NCBI RefSeq assembly: GCF_008298015.1
Contig: NZ_VTPX01000009.1
Coordinates: 148,049-212,048 of the forward strand
DNA from: Salinicola corii
GTDB taxonomy: Bacteria; Pseudomonadota; Gammaproteobacteria; Pseudomonadales; Halomonadaceae
Direction of reading: 5' to 3'
Length of the DNA stretch: 64,000 nucleotides
Part shown: positions 33,746 to 40,665 of the stretch, in pieces
Position numbering within the stretch: position 1 is the stretch's first letter
Layout: each line of letters opens with the position of its first letter
Position numbers and translations under genes: made by a program
Notes under the pieces: model-generated
Told to the model about the DNA's origin: nothing
What the model saw: only the letters and a program-made list of their open reading frames with translations
Database searches by the model: none

Positions 33746-34660
33746 ATGACAAGGCTCTCCGCCAACGATCTCACGCTCGGCTATCAGCGCCAGGTCATCA
33801 TGCGCGAACTGTCGCTGGCCTTGCCCGAGAGCCGGATCTCGGTGCTGATCGGCGCTAACGGCTGCGGCAAGAGCACGCTGCTGAAGGCCCTTGCACGCCT
33901 GCTGACGCCCTGGCAAGGCCAAGTCATGCTCGACGGTGACGACATCCATCACCAGCCCACCCGGCGCGTGGCGCGGACGTTGTCGCTGCTGCCGCAGCAT
34001 CCGGTGGCGCCGGAGGGCATCACGGTTCGCCAACTGGTCAGTCTCGGACGCCATCCCCACCAGAGCTGGCTGGCCCAATGGTCGGAGGAGGACGAGCGCC
34101 AAGTGGAGCTGGCCCTGATGCGCACGGACCTGACGGCGCAGGCCCACCGCAGCGTGGACACGCTCTCCGGCGGGCAGCGCCAGCGCGCCTGGATCGCCAT
34201 GGCCGTGGCGCAGGATACCCCGCTGATGCTGCTCGACGAGCCGACCTCGTTTCTCGATCTGACCCATCAGATGGAGGTGCTGGAGCTGCTCAAGAGCCTC
34301 AATCGCGAATCGGGCAAGACGATCGTCATGGTGCTGCACGATCTCAATCTGGCCTGCCGCTATGCCGATCACATCGTGGCGCTGCGTGACGGCGCGATCG
34401 TCGCGCAGGGAGCGCCCCAGGCCGTCGTCACCCGCGAACGGGTCAAGGATATCTTCCAGCTCGAGTGCCGGATCATCGAGGACCCGTTCTTCCATACCCC
34501 GCTGTGCATTCCGTTCGGCCCAGGGAGCCGCTCCGTGGGTGGCGAAAGCGGTCTGTCGGGGCAAGGGGCGCCGTCCATGCAGACAACCGAGTCGTCCAGC
34601 CAGCAGAACATGCACACCGGGAGCAAACACGTGACCGCGGGCTGGGAGATCGACGGATGA
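33746..34660 (+). CDS. iron-siderophore ABC transporter ATPase (FecE/FhuC-like)
   Basis: 304 residues. Walker A LIGANGCGKSTLLKAL, Q-loop LLPQHP, signature LSGGQRQRAWIAMAVAQ, Walker B PLMLLDEPTSFLDLTHQ and switch His in MVLHDLNLACRYAD. After the usual ~255 residue core there is a Ser/Gln-rich C-terminal tail of roughly 40 residues of low complexity, unusual for FecE. It energises import through the two FecCD proteins. Its stop overlaps the reductase start (ATGA). Confidence 0.93.
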   Translation: MTRLSANDLTLGYQRQVIMRELSLALPESRISVLIGANGCGKSTLLKALARLLTPWQGQVMLDGDDIHHQPTRRVARTLSLLPQHPVAPEGITVRQLVSLGRHPHQSWLAQWSEEDERQVELALMRTDLTAQAHRSVDTLSGGQRQRAWIAMAVAQDTPLMLLDEPTSFLDLTHQMEVLELLKSLNRESGKTIVMVLHDLNLACRYADHIVALRDGAIVAQGAPQAVVTRERVKDIFQLECRIIEDPFFHTPLCIPFGPGSRSVGGESGLSGQGAPSMQTTESSSQQNMHTGSKHVTAGWEIDG

Positions 34661-35526
34661 GCGCGGTACGCGTGAACGGGTTCACGTCCGATCAGTGGCA
34701 CTATCTGACCGACACGCTGCGCCTGATTCCCGCGTCGCGGGCCGACGGCCGCTCGCTGGGGGCACGCGAGTTGCTCGACCCCGAGCGCTGCCGGACGCTC
34801 CTCGCCCAGGTTGCGCCGTCGATCGGTGCGCCGGAACGCCGCACCGCCGCGTCGCTACTGACGAAGCGGCTCGGCTTCCTGCTCACCGGCGCGCCGCTCT
34901 ATGCGCTCTCCGTCTGTGATCGCGGCCTCGATCTGTCGCTGGACAACTGCGTGATCGAATTCGCTCACGATGCCGGGCGCTGGACCTCGTCGTTGCCACT
35001 GCGTTCGCTCGAGGGCGAGACTTGGCCACGAGGTGATCGGGACATGGCACGTCGCGAGTTGGTGCAGCGACTGTTTGCCGGACTCATCGCGCCGATCTGG
35101 CACGTGCTGGAAACCGAGGGCGGAGTGTCGTCGCGAATCCTGTGGGAGAACCTTGCCGTACGCGTCTACTCGCTCTACGAACGCCGCCTGGCGCGGCTGG
35201 AAGGCGAGGCGGTTCGTACGCGCTGCGCCGAGGACTTCGCGTTCCTGCGCGACGCCGAGCCCGATCTCTACGGGCTAGACTTCAACCCGATCGCGCGTTT
35301 CTTCCACGCTCGCTCGGGTACGAGCGAGGGCGGTACGGAGCGCTTCCGGCGTACCTGCTGTCTCTACTTCAAGGCCACGTGCCCCGCGGAGTACTGCCAG
35401 ACCTGCCCGCTGCTGAAGCCCCGAGAGGCGCGCGGTGCTCCGGCGGCTCGCCGCCGTCATGCCTCGACGCCGGCGCGGATCGAGGCTGCGACGGTTCAAG
35501 CGACGCCTGGATGGGAGCGATCATGA
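34657..35526 (+). CDS. FhuF-type siderophore-iron reductase
   Basis: 289 residues from the ATG at 34657. The middle resembles IucA/IucC C-terminal/FhuF domains (SRILWENLAVRVYSLYE), and the end carries RRTCCLYFKATCPAEYCQTC, which binds a 2Fe-2S cluster in FhuF proteins. Here the spacing is CC-x11-C-x2-C with an extra Cys inside, against CC-x10-C-x2-C in E. coli FhuF. The protein should reduce Fe3+ to release it from the imported siderophore in the cytoplasm. A basic tail of ~35 residues follows the cluster. Confidence 0.88.
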   Translation: MSAVRVNGFTSDQWHYLTDTLRLIPASRADGRSLGARELLDPERCRTLLAQVAPSIGAPERRTAASLLTKRLGFLLTGAPLYALSVCDRGLDLSLDNCVIEFAHDAGRWTSSLPLRSLEGETWPRGDRDMARRELVQRLFAGLIAPIWHVLETEGGVSSRILWENLAVRVYSLYERRLARLEGEAVRTRCAEDFAFLRDAEPDLYGLDFNPIARFFHARSGTSEGGTERFRRTCCLYFKATCPAEYCQTCPLLKPREARGAPAARRRHASTPARIEAATVQATPGWERS

Positions 35527-36188
35527 GCTATGGCGTTAACCCCTGCCATGACGGGGTCGAGGATGGGGTCATCGAGGCCTATCGGCTGCTCTCGACCTCG
35601 GCGCTCGGACATCTGACCCACACCGGTTATCTACCTGGGCTGCGCGCGCTGCATTCCGACACGCACCTGTGTGGCCGCGCGTTGACGGCGGAGATCGATT
35701 CCCGCGACAGCCGTGTGTTGCGCGAGGCGCTGATCATGGCGCGACCCGGAGACGTGCTGGTGATCGTGGATCACGACGCGGTCAGCGGGTGCGAGCCCTG
35801 TCTGGCCTGCTGGGGCGAGCTGCGCACGTTGGCGGCCTGCGTCAAGGGACTTGCCGGTGTCGTCGTGATCGGCGCCATCACTGACGTGCAGGCACTGCGG
35901 GCCTTGTCGCTGCCGATTTTCCACCGCGACATCAGTGCACTGACCATCCCCGCTGGGGAGTCGCGCTGGGGTGAGCTCAATCGCCCTGTGAGCCACGCCG
36001 GTGTCGGCATTGCGCCGGGGGATCTGATCTTCGGCGACGATGATGGCCTGTTCGCACTCTCGCCCGCTCGGGCGACATCACTGCTGTCGGCCATACAGGA
36101 GAAGGAGGCCGCGGACGCGCGGCGGCGCGACGAGCTGCTCGCCCGTCTAGGCGACTCTCGACTTGGCTCGAGTGGTGCGCGTGAATAG
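35523..36188 (+). CDS. RraA-like / HMG-aldolase-fold protein in the siderophore operon
   Basis: 221 residues, ATG at 35523 overlapping the reductase stop (ATGA), so it is the last gene of the operon. The RraA/MenG-like fold is clear: GLRALHSDTHLCGRALT, RPGDVLVIVDHDAV, WGELRTLAACVKGLAGVVVIGAITDVQAL and PGDLIFGDDDGLFALSP. In HMG/CHA aldolases the loop reads GAVRD, with Arg binding substrate and Asp the metal; here it is GAITD, so the Arg is Thr120 while Asp121 stays. Aldolase or oxaloacetate decarboxylase activity is therefore doubtful. Its role in siderophore work is unknown; links to 2-oxo acid supply are speculative. Confidence 0.8.
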   Translation: MSYGVNPCHDGVEDGVIEAYRLLSTSALGHLTHTGYLPGLRALHSDTHLCGRALTAEIDSRDSRVLREALIMARPGDVLVIVDHDAVSGCEPCLACWGELRTLAACVKGLAGVVVIGAITDVQALRALSLPIFHRDISALTIPAGESRWGELNRPVSHAGVGIAPGDLIFGDDDGLFALSPARATSLLSAIQEKEAADARRRDELLARLGDSRLGSSGARE

Positions 36189-36384
36189 TCGAACGCCCAC
36201 GTGATCCACCCGGCATTCGAGTGGTCGATAACCGAGCATACCCACGAGCGAGGCGACAGGCCCGCCGCTGGTGTCTGTGGTAGTCTGCGCGGTTGCAACC
36301 GGTGGTCGCGCCACGCCCGGGCCGTTTTTCCGAGGCCGGGCGGATCGCCGGACACCCTTGCCGAAAGTCGCCCTGGAGAGCCCG

Positions 36385-36957
36385 ATGAAAATCGTCCACG
36401 TCAAGAATCCCGAGACCCGCGAAGCCTGTCTCGCCAAACTCTGCGCCAGCGTCTACGGCCAGGAGGCGGGACTGGCGCCGCTGGTGACGTTTGCCGGCAC
36501 CCAGGGCGTGCTGTTCAAGCAGGAGGCGGCCCGGCTGTTCGCGCTAACCGAAGACGACGGCACGATCCTGTGTCTGGCGCTGATCTCGTCCGATGTCGAC
36601 GGCGGGACCATGGAGGTGGGCATGCTGTCGACGCCCGAGGGCAAGGGGGATACCCGACACAGCCGGCATTTGGTCAAGACACTGGCGGAAAAGGCCCCGC
36701 TGCGCGTGACGGCTGCAGACGAGACAGGCGAGGCGTTCTTCCGACGCTGTGGCATCGAGCGCTGGATCGACGGCGATGGCGGCCTGCGTATCGGCCTGGG
36801 ACCGCTCCATCCGACGCCGGTAAACGGTGTGCTGCCCAGCGTGGTGCGCTTCAATGGCGACGGTATCGTGCGCACCTTCAAGCAGGAACCCGAGACCTTC
36901 GAGGCCTACAAGTCACGCTTCGTCGCTGCCCTGGAGCGCTATTCCAACATCGCGTGA
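36385..36957 (+). CDS. conserved hypothetical protein, possibly GNAT-like
   Basis: 190 residues from the ATG at 36385, GGAG 9 nt upstream. Soluble, no signal or membrane segment. The middle reads like an acyl-CoA N-acyltransferase fold (LVKTLAEKAPLRVTAADETGEAFFRRCGIERWI), but the pyrophosphate loop is not evident. The C-terminus VVRFNGDGIVRTFKQEPETFEAYKSRFVAALERY is distinctive. It lies 196 bp after the iron operon and is probably a separate unit. Function unknown. Confidence 0.65.
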   Translation: MKIVHVKNPETREACLAKLCASVYGQEAGLAPLVTFAGTQGVLFKQEAARLFALTEDDGTILCLALISSDVDGGTMEVGMLSTPEGKGDTRHSRHLVKTLAEKAPLRVTAADETGEAFFRRCGIERWIDGDGGLRIGLGPLHPTPVNGVLPSVVRFNGDGIVRTFKQEPETFEAYKSRFVAALERYSNIA

Positions 36958-37069
36958 CACCGGCTGCTTCCAACGCCACCCTGGCGCGGCCTGATCCATC
37001 GACTTGACCCGCCTCGGGAATGGCGCTTGGATGACAGACCAAGAGTCATCAGCCCAACAAGGAAATGTC

Positions 37070-38047
37070 ATGGCCAAACGCATTCAGTTCGCCCGTACCG
37101 GTGGCCCGGAGGTTCTCGAGACCGTCGAGGTCGAGCCGTCCGAACCCAAGGCGGGAGAAGTCAGGGTCAAGAACCACGCCATCGGTCTCAACTTCATCGA
37201 TATCTATTTCCGCACCGGGCTCTACCCGGCGCCGGCCATGCCGTCCGGGCTGGGGACCGAGGGTGCCGGGGTCGTCGACGCCGTCGGCGAGGGCGTGACC
37301 CATCTCGAAGTGGGGGATCGTGTCGCCTACGCCCAGGGCCCTCTTGGCGCCTATTCGCAATACCACGTGCTGCCGGCGGACAAGGTCGTCCAACTGCCGG
37401 AGGACATTCCCTTCGAGACCGCCGCCGCCGCCATGCTCAAGGGGCTGACCTCCCAGTATCTGTTGCGCCAGACGTTCCCGCTGGAAGGTGGCGAGACCAT
37501 TCTCTTCCACGCCGCTGCCGGCGGGGTCGGTTCGATCGCCTGTCAGTGGGCGAAAGCGCTGGGCGTCAGGGTGATCGGTACTGTCGGTTCCGCCGAGAAG
37601 GCCGAATTGGCGATGAACAATGGCGCCTGGGCGACGATCAACTACCGTGAGGAAAACGTGGTCGAACGCGTTCGCGAGCTGACCAACGGCGCCATGGTGC
37701 CGGTGGTGTACGACTCCGTCGGCAAGGACACCTGGACCACGTCGCTGGACTGCCTGGCGCCCAGGGGGCTGATGGTCAGCTTCGGCAACGCTTCCGGCGC
37801 CGTCGAGGGCGTCAACGTGGGCATCCTCAACCAGAAGGGGTCGCTCTACCTGACCCGTCCCAGCCTCAATGGCTACGCCGACACGCGCGAGCGCTTCGAG
37901 GAGATGTGTCTCGACCTGTTCGACATGCTAGAGAGCGGCAAGGTCAAGGTCGACATCGCCCAGCGCTTCACGCTGGACGAGGCCGGCAAGGCGCAGGAGG
38001 CGCTGGCGTCCCGTCGGACCACGGGGTCGACGATTCTGATTCCGTGA
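37070..38047 (+). CDS. qorA: NADPH:quinone oxidoreductase, QorA-like
   Basis: 325 residues from the ATG at 37070 with AAGGAAA upstream. Zinc-free medium-chain dehydrogenase: MAKRIQFARTGGPEVLE, AIGLNFIDIYFRTGLYP, LGTEGAGVVDAVGEGVTHLEVGDRVAY, the Rossmann motif AAAGGVGSIACQWAKALGVRVIGT, and the end GKAQEALASRRTTGSTILIP. It reduces quinones with NADPH in the cytosol. Followed by a strong terminator, so it is monocistronic. Confidence 0.93.
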   Translation: MAKRIQFARTGGPEVLETVEVEPSEPKAGEVRVKNHAIGLNFIDIYFRTGLYPAPAMPSGLGTEGAGVVDAVGEGVTHLEVGDRVAYAQGPLGAYSQYHVLPADKVVQLPEDIPFETAAAAMLKGLTSQYLLRQTFPLEGGETILFHAAAGGVGSIACQWAKALGVRVIGTVGSAEKAELAMNNGAWATINYREENVVERVRELTNGAMVPVVYDSVGKDTWTTSLDCLAPRGLMVSFGNASGAVEGVNVGILNQKGSLYLTRPSLNGYADTRERFEEMCLDLFDMLESGKVKVDIAQRFTLDEAGKAQEALASRRTTGSTILIP

Positions 38048-38075
38048 AGTCCGCGAGCGTTGTCGTATGATACCG

Positions 38076-38110
38076 AAGCCGACGCCGCGATCACGCGGCG
38101 TCGGCTTTTT
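38076..38110 (+). terminator. rho-independent terminator after qorA
   Basis: Perfect 14-bp stem AAGCCGACGCCGCG / CGCGGCGTCGGCTT with a 4-nt loop, running into TTTTT. Located 29 bp after the qorA stop. Confidence 0.9.
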
Positions 38111-38148
38111 CGGTCCGGGCGGAGTTCGTTCGCACAAGGAGTGTGTCG

Positions 38149-39936
38149 ATGCAGGATGCATACTGGGTCTTCCTCGTACTGGCGTTGACGCTGGCGGCCT
38201 TCGTCTGGGGCCGGTTCCGCTACGATCTGGTGGCCATGGCCGCGCTGCTGGCCTGCGTGCTGCTGGGCGTCGTCCCGGCGGACGAGGCGTTTTCCGGCTT
38301 CGGCCACCCGGCGATCATCACGGTGGCGGCGGTGCTCGTGCTCAGCCGCGGCTTCGAGCACTCCGGCGTCGTCGACTGGATCGCGGAGAAGACCCTCAAG
38401 GCGGGGAGCCAGCCGATCTGGCAGCTGGCGGTGCTGACCACCACGGTCATCCTGCTGTCCGCCGTCATGAACAACGTCGGCGCGCTGGCACTGTTGCTGC
38501 CGGTAGCGGTTCGCGTCGCCCGCGAGCACGGCACTTCGCCATCGCTGCTGTTGATGCCGCTCGCGTTCGGCTCGCTGCTGGGTGGCCTGATCACGCTGAT
38601 CGGCACGCCGCCGAACATCATCATCAGCGCCTTTCGCGCCAGTCAGGGGGAGGGCGCCTTCCGAATGTTCGATTTCGCCCCCGTGGGCGGTGGTGTCGCG
38701 CTAGCTGGCCTGGCGTTCATGCTGCTGCTGGGCTGGCGTCTGACGCCACGACGGCAAGGGCAGGCATCCGCCGACGAGCTGTTCGAGACATCGGCCTATC
38801 TGAGCGAACTGACGGTCGGAGAGGAGTCCAAGGCGGCTGGTTGGACGCTACGCCAGCTGGGTGAGGTATGCGACGAGCCGGTACCGGTCCTCGGCGTCGT
38901 GCGGAACGGTGAACAGCTTCCCGGTAGCCGCTTCTTCGGCACCCTGCAGGCCGGCGATATCGTGTTGCTCGAAGCGGACCCCGACGATCTCAAGCAACTG
39001 GAGGACAAGGGCGGGTTGACCATCGGTGCCCATGATCGAGACGTCGATGAATCCAAGCTCCCCAAGCTGGATACCGAAGATCTGCAACTGGTCGAGGCCG
39101 TGGTGCGCACTGATTCGATGATGACGCAGCGTACGGTGACGCAACTGCGGCTGCTCGATCAGCACGGACTGCATCTGGTGGCGGTCTCGAGGGATGGGAC
39201 ACGGCTGAAGCAACGGCTGCGGGAGGTGCGCTTCCAGCCAGGAGACGTGCTGCTGTTGCAGGGTGACGAGAACGGGCTCAGCGATAGTCTGTCGGCGCTG
39301 GGATGCCTGCCGTTGGCCAGCCGCAAGCTGTCGTTGGGGCAGCCGCGCCAACTGCTGCTGTCGGTCGTGATCTTCGCGGTCGCGATCGGGGCGATGATGT
39401 TCGACCTGCTGCCGGCGGCGATCGCGCTGTCGCTGGCGGCACTGGTCACGCTAGCGCTGGGTGTATTGCCGCTGCGTGAAGGCTACGACGCTATCGAGGG
39501 GCCGGTGATTGTGCTGCTGGCGGCGATGTTGCCGGTGGGAACGGCGCTTGAGACCAGCGGCGGGGCACAGATGGTGGCGGACGGGATGATGGCGCTGGGG
39601 AGTGGCTGGCCACCGGTGGCCACGCTGGTGACGCTGTTCGCGATCACGTTGCTGCTCTCCAACGTCATTAACAACGCCGCCGCGGCATTGCTGATGGCGC
39701 CGATCGCCGCCAGTCTCGCCAGTGGCTTGGGTGTCTCTCTCGATCCGTTCCTGATGGCGGTGGCCGTCAGCGCGTCGTGCGCCTTTCTGACACCGATCGG
39801 TCACCAGTCGAACACGCTGGTCATGGGCCCGGGTGGCTACCACTTCCGGGACTACTGGAAGCTCGGATTGCCGCTGTCGCTGGTCGTCATGTTAACGGCA
39901 ATTCCCTTGATTTTGCTTATTTGGCCGCTATCGTGA
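38149..39936 (+). CDS. SLC13/CitM-family permease with TrkA-C domains
   Basis: 595 residues, ATG at 38149, AAGGAG 7 nt upstream. N- and C-terminal membrane halves flank two cytosolic TrkA-C (RCK_C) domains at about 205-375 (for example VLGVVRNGEQLPGSRFFGTLQ). Transport motifs are repeated: MNNVGALALLLPVAV with LITLIGTPPNIIISA, and NVINNAAAALLMAPIA with AFLTPIGHQSNTLVMGPGGY. Relatives import sulfate, dicarboxylates or other anions with Na+; the TrkA-C domains suggest ligand regulation. Substrate unresolved. Confidence 0.88.
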   Translation: MQDAYWVFLVLALTLAAFVWGRFRYDLVAMAALLACVLLGVVPADEAFSGFGHPAIITVAAVLVLSRGFEHSGVVDWIAEKTLKAGSQPIWQLAVLTTTVILLSAVMNNVGALALLLPVAVRVAREHGTSPSLLLMPLAFGSLLGGLITLIGTPPNIIISAFRASQGEGAFRMFDFAPVGGGVALAGLAFMLLLGWRLTPRRQGQASADELFETSAYLSELTVGEESKAAGWTLRQLGEVCDEPVPVLGVVRNGEQLPGSRFFGTLQAGDIVLLEADPDDLKQLEDKGGLTIGAHDRDVDESKLPKLDTEDLQLVEAVVRTDSMMTQRTVTQLRLLDQHGLHLVAVSRDGTRLKQRLREVRFQPGDVLLLQGDENGLSDSLSALGCLPLASRKLSLGQPRQLLLSVVIFAVAIGAMMFDLLPAAIALSLAALVTLALGVLPLREGYDAIEGPVIVLLAAMLPVGTALETSGGAQMVADGMMALGSGWPPVATLVTLFAITLLLSNVINNAAAALLMAPIAASLASGLGVSLDPFLMAVAVSASCAFLTPIGHQSNTLVMGPGGYHFRDYWKLGLPLSLVVMLTAIPLILLIWPLS

Positions 39937-40059
39937 GCCTATCTTCGTTTATGATTGTCGAATCCAAAGATACGCCATATTCAGATGACATCAGGTTCCC
40001 GTTCCCGAATGATGACGACCGATTCCGCCGACGCCATTCCTGGGTCGCCCAAGCGGTAT

Positions 40060-40581
40060 ATGCCTCGAAAAGCGTTTTTCGCTGCCGTAGTGACTTCGAT
40101 CATGCTGGTAGGCTGTGCGACGAATCAGCATCCGCCGGGCCCTCCCTCATCCGATCAGCCTGCTTCGGTCGCGGCCAGTTCCAAGGCGGGTTCGAAATCC
40201 AATGCCAAGTCGCACAAGAAAGCGGTGGGCAACGAGCCCGGCGCGGTCTCGAGTGACGAGCAGCCCCGCTCGGCTCAACCGGTCGGAAAAAAGCGCCTGG
40301 GCGAAGCGACTTTCTATGCGTCCTACTTCGAGGGACGGCTGACGGCTAGTGGCGAGCCCTACGACGGCCAGGCGATGACGGCGGCGCATAAGACGTTGCC
40401 CTTCGGCACCCGGGTGAAGGTGACCGCGCTGAATTCCGGCGAAAGCACGGTGGTTCGTATCAACGATCGCGGCCCCTTCGTCGATGGCCGCATCATCGAC
40501 CTTTCCCGGAAGGCGGCGGAGCAGCTTGGCATGGTCCACGATGGTATCGCCGATGTGCAACTGCAGGTATTGGAGCAGTAG
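40060..40581 (+). CDS. rlpA: RlpA-family septal ring lytic transglycosylase, lipoprotein
   Basis: 173 residues from the ATG at 40060, chosen because MPRKAFFAAVVTSIMLVGC is a proper lipoprotein signal with the lipobox LVGC; in-frame starts upstream lack that logic. A Ser/Lys-rich linker leads to the double-psi beta-barrel: GEATFYASYFEGRLTASGEPYDG, AAHKTLPFGTRVKV, VRINDRGPFVDGRIIDLS. RlpA cleaves glycan strands lacking stem peptides at the division site. No SPOR domain is present, so it is a short form. Confidence 0.85.
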   Translation: MPRKAFFAAVVTSIMLVGCATNQHPPGPPSSDQPASVAASSKAGSKSNAKSHKKAVGNEPGAVSSDEQPRSAQPVGKKRLGEATFYASYFEGRLTASGEPYDGQAMTAAHKTLPFGTRVKVTALNSGESTVVRINDRGPFVDGRIIDLSRKAAEQLGMVHDGIADVQLQVLEQ

Positions 40582-40600
40582 GAAATAGGGCAGTCACCAG

Positions 40601-40640
40601 ACGAAGAAGCCCCCGTCCGAGGATGGGGGCTTCTTCGTCT
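40601..40640. terminator. bidirectional terminator between rlpA and fadE
   Basis: 14-bp perfect stem ACGAAGAAGCCCCC / GGGGGCTTCTTCGT around a 10-nt loop. It sits between two convergent genes, 20 bp after rlpA and 26 bp after fadE. Confidence 0.8.
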
Positions 40641-40665
40641 TGCCGACACCGCTGGCCGGGCGCCG

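Noticed and set aside
32732..34630. 632-codon minus-strand frame over the ABC importer genes
   Set aside because: Gln/His/Arg-rich shadow of clear FecCD and ATPase genes.
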